Source: CALCMJ01 sp964475415 (GTDB lineage: Bacteria > Bacteroidota > Bacteroidia > Chitinophagales > Saprospiraceae). Taken from it: 47,804 bases of DNA. The notes below the pieces were generated by a model. That model did no database searches. It worked only from the letters and a program-made list of their open reading frames with translations, and was not told the origin of the DNA. Shown here one piece after another: positions 17,577 to 25,870 of the stretch (position 1 is its first letter; each line of letters begins with the position of its first letter). The translations under genes were made by a program, and so were the position numbers. The DNA is taken from positions 1 to 47,804 of the forward strand of contig CAYYWZ010000026.1 in assembly GCA_964475415.1 (NCBI GenBank), read 5' to 3'.

Positions 17577-18181
17577 AAAAACTAGTTATTTTAATAGTAG
17601 CCATTATTAGCATTCAAGCCTGCAAAGAAGATAAGACACTTCCTATAATAGGCAGATCATCAATAGTTGATGGTGAAACAGTGCAACATCAGATACCTAA
17701 ATTTGCATTTACAAATCAGGACAGCGTAGTTGTTACCAACGAAGATCTTGATGATTATATTTATGTTGCTGATTTCTTCTTTATCTCCTGTCCTTCTATA
17801 TGTCCAAAGGTAAAAAAACAGATGCTTCGCATTTATGATGCTTTCGAAGATGAGGATCAGCTAAAACTAGTTTCGCACACCATAGATCCTAAGAGAGATA
17901 CAGAGCGTGCACTAAAGCTTTATGCTGGCAACCTCAATGTTGATACTGACAAGTGGATTTTCCTTACTGGTGATAAAGACGAGCTATTCGACCAGGCAGA
18001 TCAATATTTTGTAGCTGCTTTCGAAGATAGTGAAGCGCCGGGAGGATTCGATCATAGCGGCAAAATCTTGTTAGTGGATAAGCAAAGGCACATCAGAGCA
18101 TTTGCAGATGGTACCGATGAAGATTCTGTTACAGAATTTCTAAAGGATATAAAAAACTTACTGAATGAATACAAAACATAA
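17573..18181 (+). CDS. SCO1/SenC/PrrC-family copper chaperone-like lipoprotein
   Basis: SCO proteins are thioredoxin-fold, membrane-anchored proteins that handle copper or thiols during assembly of the CuA centre of cytochrome c oxidase. The 202-residue protein has a lipobox (IQAC, Cys17) and the copper-binding motif ISCPSICP (Cys73, Cys77). The conserved SHTIDPKRDT follows, and the distal copper-ligand His161 lies in GGFDHSGKI. All three metal ligands are present, so it should be functional. It sits between a helical lipoprotein and a cytochrome c, overlapping both, which supports a job in respiratory complex assembly. The cytochrome oxidase genes are not in the window. Confidence 0.93.
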   Translation: MKKLVILIVAIISIQACKEDKTLPIIGRSSIVDGETVQHQIPKFAFTNQDSVVVTNEDLDDYIYVADFFFISCPSICPKVKKQMLRIYDAFEDEDQLKLVSHTIDPKRDTERALKLYAGNLNVDTDKWIFLTGDKDELFDQADQYFVAAFEDSEAPGGFDHSGKILLVDKQRHIRAFADGTDEDSVTEFLKDIKNLLNEYKT

Positions 18182-18572
18182 TGTATTCGCTGTATTAGTT
18201 ATACTAATAATAGGCCTTTCCATGGCTTGCAAGGAGAACTACTATACACAGGGTAAGATGCTATATGAATTCCACTGTGCTAATTGTCATATGGAGGATG
18301 GCTCTGGATTAGAAGATGTAATCCCATCTATATCTAATTCTTCGTATTTTAATGAAAGAAGAGATGAATTTACCTGCCTGCTGATCAACGGAACTGGAGT
18401 GGCTAGAACAGATGGCTTAGAAATGCCTTCCTTTATAAAACTAAATAATGTCGAATTACTTAACATAACAAATTACCTAAATGCAAAATGGTCAACTGAT
18501 TTTTCAGAATATAGCATTCTAGATTTAGAAGAAGAGAGGATAGCCTGTACTCCTACAGATCTACTACAATAA
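18165..18572 (+). CDS. membrane-anchored mono-haem cytochrome c
   Basis: This 135-residue protein has a lipoprotein signal ending GLSMAC (Cys22), then a class I cytochrome c domain. The haem-binding CANCH is at Cys38, Cys41 and His42, and the likely sixth ligand is Met87 in GLEMPSF. It probably shuttles electrons at the periplasmic face of the inner membrane. The gene overlaps the end of the SCO1 gene by 17 bases. The spacing of the haem site and Met is normal for small class I cytochromes. Confidence 0.9.
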   Translation: MNTKHNVFAVLVILIIGLSMACKENYYTQGKMLYEFHCANCHMEDGSGLEDVIPSISNSSYFNERRDEFTCLLINGTGVARTDGLEMPSFIKLNNVELLNITNYLNAKWSTDFSEYSILDLEEERIACTPTDLLQ

Positions 18573-18675
18573 ATGTAAAATACACTACATATTTTTATAA
18601 AATCTATATTTTAGTAGATGATAACACCCTTATAAATAAGTATTAATACCTACTAATTATCATATTGTTAACTTA

Positions 18676-18683
18676 TATATTTG
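18676..18683 (+). promoter_or_regulatory. candidate -7 box for a small RNA
   Basis: TATATTTG fits TAnnTTTG in a gene-free space, 104 bases after the cytochrome c stop. A strong terminator lies about 170 bases further on, so the two could bound a small transcript. No good -33 TTTG was seen. Confidence 0.35.
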
Positions 18684-18689
18684 TATCGT

Positions 18690-18886
18690 AATTATTCGGT
18701 GAGCATTTGAGAATTATACACCCTTTTCATCGATTATTATTAAATACCCTTACAATTATCAAACTTTGAAAAATAGTAATATTTGGAAAAATTGATATGA
18801 TGTAAATACCCGTGTTTGTGAAAGCAAACAGTTTTAACATTTAAGCATTACCAGCGGCTAATACAGATTAGTCGCTGCTTTTTTTT
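18690..18886 (+). ncRNA. candidate small RNA (or long 3' UTR) ending in a strong hairpin terminator
   Basis: The 316-base gap between the cytochrome c and TonB receptor genes holds no protein-coding frame. It contains a TAnnTTTG box (18676-18683) and a 7-bp hairpin closed by a GAAA tetraloop (18813-18830, TGTTTGT-GAAA-GCAAACA). An 11-bp terminator stem with a U8 tail (18852-18886) follows. The strand of the U-tract shows transcription runs rightward, away from the TonB gene. This could be an independent RNA of about 200 nt. Alternatively it is the 3' end of the SCO1 operon mRNA. I do not recognise it as a known family. Confidence 0.35.
18852..18886 (+). terminator. rho-independent terminator
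   Basis: CAGCGGCTAAT (18852-18862) pairs with ATTAGTCGCTG (18867-18877) around the ACAG loop, with one G-U pair, followed by eight T residues. It ends two bases before the stop codon of the convergent TonB receptor gene. Confidence 0.85.
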
Positions 18887-18888
18887 GC

Positions 18889-21414
18889 CTATAAGTCAAA
18901 CTTAAATCTAAGATTTATCCTAGTAGAGGTAAGAAAATTAGGAATAGCATATTGTCTGTTTCCGATACTTTTGATCCATGTATTAGAAGCTACATTTTGT
19001 ACACCCATCAAATTAAAAATTTCTAAACTAACCCATGTATTTGTACTGAATTTCAATGGACTTCTAGGACTATCTTTAGACCAATCCTCATTCCACAATT
19101 GATAAGAGAATCCTATATCTACCCTATGATAGGCCTTAAATCTGTAGGTATTCCTGAATGTTTCATTATTATCCTTGAGTCCAAAAGGCAATCCTGTACC
19201 TACTGTAAAGTTTAGATTCATTTTGAAATTCTCGTTTCTAGGCAGATAGTCTTGGAAGAACATAGCAAGCGTCATAAACTGATCCGTAGGTCTAGGAACA
19301 TCACTTACTTCACGCGCTTCTATCTGACCTACATCCCTTCTTAGATGTGTTACTCCATTTAGAGATTCTCTTGCCTTGAGAAAGGAGATGTTGATCCATG
19401 ATTCTGCACCAGGTACAAATTCTCCATTGATTCTAAAATCAACTCCAGCTACATAACCAGAAGCGTCATTTTCTCCAGAATATCTCAATCTTACATTATC
19501 AACTTCATAAGAAACAAGATTATCTAATTTCTTGTAATATACTTCTGTTATTATCTTAAACTTCTTATTACTGAGACTTGGGATCATAAAACCGTGGGTA
19601 AGACCTGCAAGAAAATGAATCGATCTTTGTGATTTCAAATCAAAATTAACACTTCCATCTGGCCTTCTTAATTCTCTATAGAAGGGTGGCTGATAATATA
19701 CACCACCTGCTAGCTTAAAAGTAAAGTCACTACCCTTCCCTAAGGGCTTCAGCAAAAACTGCAACCGTGGTGAAATGATTGTTTCATTATTAAGATCCCA
19801 GTAACTTAATCTAAGTCCACCTTTTGCAACCAGCTCAAATTTATCGTCATTAACAAGTGTGAATGTATTCTGGAGATAAGCTGAGTACCTGTTAGAACTG
19901 AAAACATTCTGGGAATTCAACAAAGAATTTATCAAAACTGCCGACTCACTAAAAGGCAGCGAAAAGCCTGCAGAATCTAAGCGCTCCCATTCATGCAAGT
20001 CATCATCTATTTCTTCTCTCTGCCACTTAGTTCCCCATTGTATAAAATGAGATTTTACTCCCTTGTCTGTATCCTCTTCGAATTCTATTCCTCCTTTATG
20101 TTCTACATTGAAAATCTTGCTGTAGAGAAAGTTTCTTGCATAGTTTTGCTGGACTCCCGACCCCAGCGTAGCTACAACACCTCCAGGCTCATCACTACCT
20201 AGATCTGTCTCCACCTGATCTAGAGAGTAGATCCCCAAGATATCGAATCGTTCGCTTTCCTTATTGACAAACCCTGAAGCTAGAAGCTTAAAATACAGCG
20301 GATTATCATCTCTATCTGGTATATAGGTAAGGGATAATCCCGACATAGCATTAGAAAAATCATCCTCTTCCTGCCCTTCAAAGGTAGACGTAAGTTGTAA
20401 ATTAAAATCTACTAACCCTGAAGCCGTAGCCCTACTTACAGGCACAAAACTATACTGACTTCTATTGTAATTAGCTATCCAGCCAATTTGTAAATCTTTG
20501 CTTATATCATAGGTCAAATAACTTTGTATATCTGTAAAATTAGGCGTGTACTCTCCTTTCGTATCTAAGGAACTAAGCAGGTAACTATTAGTCTTATATC
20601 TTAAGCCAACTAGATATCTGAATTTATTATAAGAGTCTCTTCCTATCTGCTTACTTCCTTCTATATGTACACTAGAACCTAATAAACTCAATCCTACAGA
20701 TCCTCTAGTCTCTTCAGGTCTCTTATATTTTACATCTAGTACCGATGACATCTTATCTCCATACTTGGCGGCAAATCCACCGGAAGAAAAAGATAGGTCT
20801 CTAATCAGATCTATGTTAGGAAAAGTAAGTCCTTCTTGTTGTCCACTTCTTATTAGCTGAGGTCTGAATATTTCAAAATCATTTACATAGATAAGGTTCT
20901 CATCATAATTACCTCCCCTTACATTATACTGCGAGCTCAGTTCTCCACCTGTTCCTGATGAGGCCCCTAGAGCAATGTGCGGAAGAACACTTTCAAAATT
21001 CCCCGTGGTAGATGGTAGCTTCTTTAGCGCTACTACATCTTCCTTGATCATTCCTAGATCTTCTACCTTACTTCCTCTTATCACTATCTTTAAGTCTGTA
21101 TTGAGCGGAGATAATTTGACATTTATATTACGTCTTACACCTTCTGGCATAGCAGTGACACTTATCTCTGCCTCTGCATATCCTATTCTAGAAAAAACTA
21201 TGGTGGTAGGCATACCCGCTGGAACTACTATATTATATAAGCCTGACTGGTCTGTTTCTGTTGCATTATTACTACCCTTCTCGAACACCGTTACAAAGTC
21301 TACTGGAGCGCCAGAGTCCGTATCGCTTATAAACCCATATACCTTAGCCTCCTGTGCTGATACAGTAATAGCTCCTACAAAACAAAAGAATAGTAAAAAG
21401 GTAATTTTATTCAT
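18889..21414 (-). CDS. TonB-dependent outer-membrane receptor with carboxypeptidase-regulatory-like domain
   Basis: This outer-membrane active transporter has 841 residues from ATG 21414, with a signal peptide (about 1-21, ending VSAQ). A CarboxypepD-reg-like beta-sandwich follows (about 22-105, VYGFISDTDSGAPVDFVTVFEKGSN). A plug domain (about 110-220, with YNVRGGNYDENLIYVNDFEIFRP) precedes the barrel strands to the end (LRFKFDL). No SusD partner is adjacent, so it is not a typical starch-utilisation pair. The substrate is unknown; siderophores, vitamins or peptides are all possible. It follows rpe by 19 bases on the minus strand and is probably part of its operon. A TTG three codons upstream is a less likely start. 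Confidence 0.92.
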   Translation of the reverse strand: MNKITFLLFFCFVGAITVSAQEAKVYGFISDTDSGAPVDFVTVFEKGSNNATETDQSGLYNIVVPAGMPTTIVFSRIGYAEAEISVTAMPEGVRRNINVKLSPLNTDLKIVIRGSKVEDLGMIKEDVVALKKLPSTTGNFESVLPHIALGASSGTGGELSSQYNVRGGNYDENLIYVNDFEIFRPQLIRSGQQEGLTFPNIDLIRDLSFSSGGFAAKYGDKMSSVLDVKYKRPEETRGSVGLSLLGSSVHIEGSKQIGRDSYNKFRYLVGLRYKTNSYLLSSLDTKGEYTPNFTDIQSYLTYDISKDLQIGWIANYNRSQYSFVPVSRATASGLVDFNLQLTSTFEGQEEDDFSNAMSGLSLTYIPDRDDNPLYFKLLASGFVNKESERFDILGIYSLDQVETDLGSDEPGGVVATLGSGVQQNYARNFLYSKIFNVEHKGGIEFEEDTDKGVKSHFIQWGTKWQREEIDDDLHEWERLDSAGFSLPFSESAVLINSLLNSQNVFSSNRYSAYLQNTFTLVNDDKFELVAKGGLRLSYWDLNNETIISPRLQFLLKPLGKGSDFTFKLAGGVYYQPPFYRELRRPDGSVNFDLKSQRSIHFLAGLTHGFMIPSLSNKKFKIITEVYYKKLDNLVSYEVDNVRLRYSGENDASGYVAGVDFRINGEFVPGAESWINISFLKARESLNGVTHLRRDVGQIEAREVSDVPRPTDQFMTLAMFFQDYLPRNENFKMNLNFTVGTGLPFGLKDNNETFRNTYRFKAYHRVDIGFSYQLWNEDWSKDSPRSPLKFSTNTWVSLEIFNLMGVQNVASNTWIKSIGNRQYAIPNFLTSTRINLRFKFDL

Positions 21415-21433
21415 ACACAACAACTCTAACGAG

Positions 21434-22105
21434 CTAGGCCTCTAAGGTATTTTTTTTGAAAGATAATAATCGAGTAATTGTCTCCTTAGGGTCTTTTGAT
21501 TTATACACACTACTTCCGGCTACTAGGACATCAGCTCCTGCTTGGAGGATACTTTCTGCATTCTGTAAACCTACACCACCATCTATTTCTATCTTGAAAT
21601 CTAGGTTGCGCTCCTGTCTCACCTTGTCTAAAGCTTTAATTTTAGAAAGTGTATTGTATATGAATTTCTGACCACCGAACCCTGGATTTACTGACATAAG
21701 CACTACCAAATCCAAATCTTCTAGCACATCTGTCATTCCATGAACTGAACTATGAGGATTAAGCGCTACACCAGCCTTACATCCAGATTCTTTGATCTGA
21801 TAGATACATTTATGGACATGATTGCAGGCTTCTAGATGGAAAGAAATGACATTAGCTCCAGCTTCTTGGAAAGTCTCTATATACTGTTCAGGCCTATCAA
21901 TCATCAGGTGAACATCAAAAATCTTATCTGTAATAGATCGAATAGAATTAATAACCATAGGTCCAAATGAAATATTAGGAACGAAACTACCATCCATAAC
22001 ATCTAGATGCAACCACTGTGCTTCTGATTCATCAAACAATTTGACATCTTTTGCTAAATGACTAAAATCAGCAGCAAGTAACGAAGGGGCAACTATATAG
22101 CTCAT
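21434..22105 (-). CDS. rpe: ribulose-phosphate 3-epimerase
   Basis: This enzyme interconverts ribulose 5-phosphate and xylulose 5-phosphate in the pentose phosphate pathway. The 223-residue TIM barrel shows APSLLAADFSHL at the start, LHLDVMDGSFVPNISFG with the catalytic metal and Asp site, and FDVHLMIDRPEQYI. MSVNPGFGGQKF and EIDGGVGLQNA follow, the full set of rpe signatures. Length is typical. It lies 18 bases after a predicted exonuclease gene and 19 before a TonB receptor gene, all on the minus strand. Confidence 0.97.
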   Translation of the reverse strand: MSYIVAPSLLAADFSHLAKDVKLFDESEAQWLHLDVMDGSFVPNISFGPMVINSIRSITDKIFDVHLMIDRPEQYIETFQEAGANVISFHLEACNHVHKCIYQIKESGCKAGVALNPHSSVHGMTDVLEDLDLVVLMSVNPGFGGQKFIYNTLSKIKALDKVRQERNLDFKIEIDGGVGLQNAESILQAGADVLVAGSSVYKSKDPKETITRLLSFKKNTLEA

Positions 22106-22123
22106 GGCAACAAAAATACATAA

Positions 22124-22879
22124 TCATATTATATCAGTAGTAGATTCTATGTCAAAATCATCCTTGCCATAAATTCTGTTTAATTTTAGTAATAATTTAG
22201 ATACCGTTATAACATCCTTTTCACAGTAGTTAACAATTCTTTTCATATCCCTTGCTGACCAATATACCTGATGGATATCTGAGCCATCTATATCATCCTT
22301 AGGAGTAGGCACCCCTAGAATCTCTGCTAGCAGACCTAGAGAAACATAGTGTTTGAAGTCTCCAAATCGCCATAGGTCCAAGGTATCAAGAAGGTGCTCT
22401 ATCTGCCAAGGACGCTTTCCACTAAGCTTAAGAAGATCAGGAAGCTCCATCTCATGAACTAACATACGTCGGCAAATAAATGGTATGTCAAATTCTCTAA
22501 GATTATGCCCACAAAGGAAGTGTTTTCTAGGCTTATTGAAATGCTCATTGAGCAATATTCTAAACTCAGCAAGCAATGCGGCCTCATCTTCTCCATAGAA
22601 AGACTTAATTCTCAGTTTTTTTACATCTTCTTTTTTTATAGTAAGAAAGCCTACAGATATGCATATAATTTTAGAAAACTCCGCAAATATCCCTGCTTTG
22701 GAAAGATACAAATTAGAAACTTCTTCTTCAGTTATGTTTTCATTTCTAATGAAACGTGTTGCTTTCTTTTTCCAGTAAACTTTTAGATTTTCTGAAAGAT
22801 CAGAATAACTCTCTTCTAGTGCAACAGTCTCAATATCTAAGAATAATATCTCGCTGAGATTATGGTAACTTAAGAACAT
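22124..22879 (-). CDS. predicted 3'-5' exonuclease, PolB-exonuclease-like
   Basis: The 251-residue protein carries a DEDDy-type exonuclease fold. LFLDIETVAL holds the first Asp-x-Glu (15, 17). CGHNLREFDIPFICRRML is the ExoII-like motif with its Asp, and YCEKDVITVSKLLLKL is the ExoIII motif (Tyr-x3-Asp). Such proteins are annotated as related to the exonuclease domain of DNA polymerase B but stand alone without polymerase, and may act in DNA repair or RNA turnover. It heads the operon with rpe. The catalytic set looks complete. Confidence 0.88.
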   Translation of the reverse strand: MFLSYHNLSEILFLDIETVALEESYSDLSENLKVYWKKKATRFIRNENITEEEVSNLYLSKAGIFAEFSKIICISVGFLTIKKEDVKKLRIKSFYGEDEAALLAEFRILLNEHFNKPRKHFLCGHNLREFDIPFICRRMLVHEMELPDLLKLSGKRPWQIEHLLDTLDLWRFGDFKHYVSLGLLAEILGVPTPKDDIDGSDIHQVYWSARDMKRIVNYCEKDVITVSKLLLKLNRIYGKDDFDIESTTDII

Positions 22880-23054
22880 GCTAAATGGCTTTAGTTGTAA
22901 ATGCGTGTATAGTAAATTACAATAAGAAATTTAATTTGTCGTAAATACTGTATTATTTTTTCTTTATCAGTGGATTCCCCCATGTATCTATTGGGGGAAA
23001 ACCATATTTTTAGCTTATACTATATACATTAACGAAATAAGTTTAGATATTTGT

Positions 23055-23062
23055 TACGTTTG
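23055..23062 (+). promoter_or_regulatory. Bacteroidota-type -7 box
   Basis: TACGTTTG fits TAnnTTTG and ends 27 bases before the ATG at 23090. A reading frame continues upstream to 23051, but that would put the start inside this promoter, so ATG 23090 is preferred. Confidence 0.5.
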
Positions 23063-23089
23063 TGTACTGAACCATCAAAAACTAAAGCT

Positions 23090-24067
23090 ATGGCATCAAA
23101 TAAATCCAAAACACTTACAGCATGGATAACAACTTTCCTGATACTCTCCCTAGGTCTTAATGCCTACTTGTGGATACAGAATTCTGGTCTCCATACAACT
23201 ACTGTGAAGCAAGAAGAGGAATTCTACGAACTAGAAAAAGTACAAACGGAGCTAGATCAGGACTACCAAGCTGCGCTAGAAAGCTTAGAGGAACTCAGAG
23301 GTTCTAATAAAAAAATGAACACGCTTATAGATGAGCAAAAATCTGAGCTCAAAGAGCAAAAGGAAAAGATAAACAATCTTATCTGGACAAAACGTGAGTT
23401 AGGAAAAGCAAGAGAAGAAATCGCACTACTCAGAACTACTTCTAATGAAACCCTCGTGGAACTTACCAATCTTAAACAAAAATATGACATAGTCTCAGCA
23501 AAGGCAGCTAAGTTAGAAAACGAGAATACCCTCCTAGCCCAAGGTCTTAATAAAGAAAAGTCACTAACTAAAGAACTGGAAACTGCTAAGGCCATCCTCG
23601 TATCTCAGACAGAAAATCTATCAAGCTCTAATAGAAAGTTATCTACCCAAGTAGATATGGCAGAGGCTATCAAAATAAATTATATAGAAGTTCAGGGATA
23701 TGAAGTAAAAGATGATGGTAAACTAAAAAAGAAAAAGAAAGGTAAGGATATAGAAATGCTAAGAACTTGTTTCAAGACGGAAACTAATCTTGTTACTGCT
23801 GCAGGGGATAAAAAATTCTATATAAGAATTGTGGATCCTGGAGGCAAAACGATGGCTGTAGAAGATATGGGATCCGGAGTATTAACAAACAAACTCACTA
23901 ACAAAGATGTACGCTACACTATAAGCGGAACAATAGATTATAACAATAAAGATACAGAAGGATGTTTTGACTGGAGCCCGGCTGCTAAACTTGCAAAAGG
24001 TGAATATGCGCTAGAAATGTACAACAATGGCTTTATGGTTGGCAAAGGAGCTTTCAAACTGAAATAA
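23090..24067 (+). CDS. membrane-anchored coiled-coil protein with C-terminal beta domain
   Basis: I do not recognise a named family. From ATG 23090 the protein has 325 residues. A single transmembrane helix (about 9-28, ITTFLILSLGLNAYLWI) is followed by a long coiled coil (about 40-195) rich in Glu, Lys and Leu. A lysine run (GKLKKKKKGKD) is next, then a C-terminal domain of about 110 residues (CFKTETNLVTAAGDKKFYIRIVDPGGKTM and YALEMYNNGFMVGKGAFKLK) predicted to be a beta sandwich. It is probably anchored in the inner membrane with the coiled coil and beta domain in the periplasm; orientation is inference. Its own terminator follows, so it is monocistronic. Similar Bacteroidota proteins exist but have no settled function. 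Confidence 0.8.
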   Translation: MASNKSKTLTAWITTFLILSLGLNAYLWIQNSGLHTTTVKQEEEFYELEKVQTELDQDYQAALESLEELRGSNKKMNTLIDEQKSELKEQKEKINNLIWTKRELGKAREEIALLRTTSNETLVELTNLKQKYDIVSAKAAKLENENTLLAQGLNKEKSLTKELETAKAILVSQTENLSSSNRKLSTQVDMAEAIKINYIEVQGYEVKDDGKLKKKKKGKDIEMLRTCFKTETNLVTAAGDKKFYIRIVDPGGKTMAVEDMGSGVLTNKLTNKDVRYTISGTIDYNNKDTEGCFDWSPAAKLAKGEYALEMYNNGFMVGKGAFKLK

Positions 24068-24084
24068 AATTAAATAAAAATAAA

Positions 24085-24118
24085 GGGGTGTAGTTAAGAA
24101 CTGCATCCCTTTTTTTTT
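24085..24118 (+). terminator. rho-independent terminator
   Basis: GGGGTGTAGTT (24085-24095) pairs with AACTGCATCCC (24099-24109) around a 3-base loop, with G-U pairs, followed by nine T residues. It ends the coiled-coil gene 17 bases after its stop and shows that a start at 24117 for the next gene is unlikely. Confidence 0.85.
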
Positions 24119-24140
24119 GTTACATAACAAAAACAAAGAA

Positions 24141-24566
24141 GTGTCTCGAAAAGTCAATCCAATAGATAAAGATAAAATAGCTGAAACCCCACATCTACTA
24201 CCCTATGCACATACGCTTGGGTCTGCCATAATAAAACCCTTAGATATGGGAAAGGTCAAAGGTCTATCTATGGCTGCGATGTACGAACAAAGTGAACGAT
24301 CTCTCAACCAGATAAAGGAACAAGTAGAACTACTAGTAACACAGGCGCAGGCAATTCATGATAGAATGGATCTATCGGAAAAAATATATCAAGCAAAATA
24401 TAGCTTCAAACCCATTATAGGAAAAACCTACCACCTCTACAAGAAAGAAGATGATAGTTGGATACTATCCATGATTGGCCCTAACGAATGGAGCAAGGAT
24501 TGCCCCTATGAGTTTCTTTCCACAATGAAATTACTGAGTGATCACACTTGGGAAACGCTTAAATAA
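24141..24566 (+). CDS. DUF2452 domain protein
   Basis: The 141-residue protein matches DUF2452 as I recall it. It has NPIDKDKIAETPHLLPYAHTLGSAII near the start, then the KGLSMAAMYEQ helix, and a C-terminal part FKPIIGKTYHLYKKEDDSWILSMIGPNEW. It is cytoplasmic by appearance, with no signal or membrane segment. The start is taken as GTG at 24141, because the frame extension to TTG 24117 overlaps the upstream terminator's U-tract. Function is unknown. A weak hairpin lies just downstream (near 24574-24592), without a U-tract. Confidence 0.75.
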   Translation: MSRKVNPIDKDKIAETPHLLPYAHTLGSAIIKPLDMGKVKGLSMAAMYEQSERSLNQIKEQVELLVTQAQAIHDRMDLSEKIYQAKYSFKPIIGKTYHLYKKEDDSWILSMIGPNEWSKDCPYEFLSTMKLLSDHTWETLK

Positions 24567-24738
24567 TAGGCGCTCCTAATCTAATTGGAGTCTAAAGGAA
24601 AAGTGTAAATTATCTTGTGTGTTTGCTTAAATTGCTAAATAAACATAGTTCTACTAAATTTTCCATTGACATACAACTATTCGATATATCTTGTTGTTAA
24701 TAGTAACATAATTGGAAAAACAAATCTTAGTTCATAAA

Positions 24739-25842
24739 ATGATAGGCTGGAAATTCGGAGAGTGGAAAAACAAGAGTGAAGGAAAATCTCCTTTTGAAAG
24801 ACTATTAGATGTATTCAAACAAATTATTGTACATACTTCTGGAAACGTCAGCGAAGCATTATCGTGGTTAACAGAATTGGATAAGAAATATAATCTTACG
24901 ACCCCTGATTACGGTATAGCAGATTTTATACAAGATCTTATAGATAAGGGGTACATTCAGAATCCAGATCAGAAGAATCCAAACTTCGTTCCTTCTGCTA
25001 AACTAGAACTAGCCCTACGTAAAAGTGCGCTAGATGAAATTTTTGACCAGCTCAAGAAGTCAAAAAGAGGAGATCATATCACCAACCATACCGGTCAAGG
25101 ACAGGAGCACACTTCGGATATAAAGCCCTATCAGTATGGAGATACGATGGATAATCTTGCTATGTCTGAATCCCTTAGAAATGCTCAGATCAATCATGGT
25201 ATAGATGACTTCATGCTCACAGAGGATGATCTTCAAGTAAGAGAAACTTTCTACAAAAGCTTGAGTTCCACAGTACTGATGATAGACATTTCTCATAGTA
25301 TGATACTGTATGGAGAGGATAGGATAACCCCAGCTAAGAAAGTGGCAATGGCCTTATCAGAACTGATTACTACGAGGTACAAAAAAGATACCTTAGATAT
25401 AATAGTATTCGGTAATGATGCATGGCAAATAGAAATCAAAGATCTCCCTTACCTGCAAGTTGGCCCCTATCATACCAATACGGTTGCAGGTCTAGAACTA
25501 GCAATGGATCTACTGAGAAAAAGGAAAAACCCCAACAAGCAAATCTTCATGATCACTGATGGGAAACCTACCTGTATCAAGAAGGGAAAAAAATATTATA
25601 AGAATCATTACGGCATGGATAAGACTATACTTAATAGGACACTAGGTCTGGCTGTAAAGTGTAGAAAATTAGATATCCCGATTACAACATTCATGATAGC
25701 CAGAGATGCTGCGCTACAAAATTTTGTAGATCAATTTACAAAAGCAAATAATGGAAAAGCTTTTTACAGTTCTTTAGATGGTCTAGGAGAATTTATATTC
25801 ATGGATTACAAGAAGAATAAAAGAAGGCACAATAAGAAATAA
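24739..25842 (+). CDS. von Willebrand factor A domain protein (ChlD/CoxE-like)
   Basis: The protein (367 residues from ATG 24739) is a cytoplasmic VWA-domain protein that pairs with a MoxR/ChlI-like AAA ATPase encoded next. The N-terminal 170 residues are helical. The VWA domain carries the MIDAS metal site MIDISHSM (Asp-x-Ser-x-Ser at about 183-187), a Thr in HTNTVAGLELAM, and ITDGKPT. In known systems such as magnesium chelatase and CbbQ/CbbO, the VWA partner binds the target and the AAA ring does the work. A start at TTG 24712 is also possible. The target is unknown. Confidence 0.85.
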   Translation: MIGWKFGEWKNKSEGKSPFERLLDVFKQIIVHTSGNVSEALSWLTELDKKYNLTTPDYGIADFIQDLIDKGYIQNPDQKNPNFVPSAKLELALRKSALDEIFDQLKKSKRGDHITNHTGQGQEHTSDIKPYQYGDTMDNLAMSESLRNAQINHGIDDFMLTEDDLQVRETFYKSLSSTVLMIDISHSMILYGEDRITPAKKVAMALSELITTRYKKDTLDIIVFGNDAWQIEIKDLPYLQVGPYHTNTVAGLELAMDLLRKRKNPNKQIFMITDGKPTCIKKGKKYYKNHYGMDKTILNRTLGLAVKCRKLDIPITTFMIARDAALQNFVDQFTKANNGKAFYSSLDGLGEFIFMDYKKNKRRHNKK

Positions 25843-25870
25843 ATTTTTAAAATACTCAACTATAATAACA

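Noticed and set aside
19993..20202. Plus-strand frames inside the TonB receptor gene
   Set aside because: These are shadows of a long, well-conserved minus-strand gene.
24117..24140. TTG start for the DUF2452 gene
   Set aside because: It overlaps the U-tract of the preceding terminator; the GTG at 24141 fits the family start better.
24574..24592. Hairpin after the DUF2452 gene as a terminator
   Set aside because: The stem is short with a bulge and no T-run follows, so it does not qualify.
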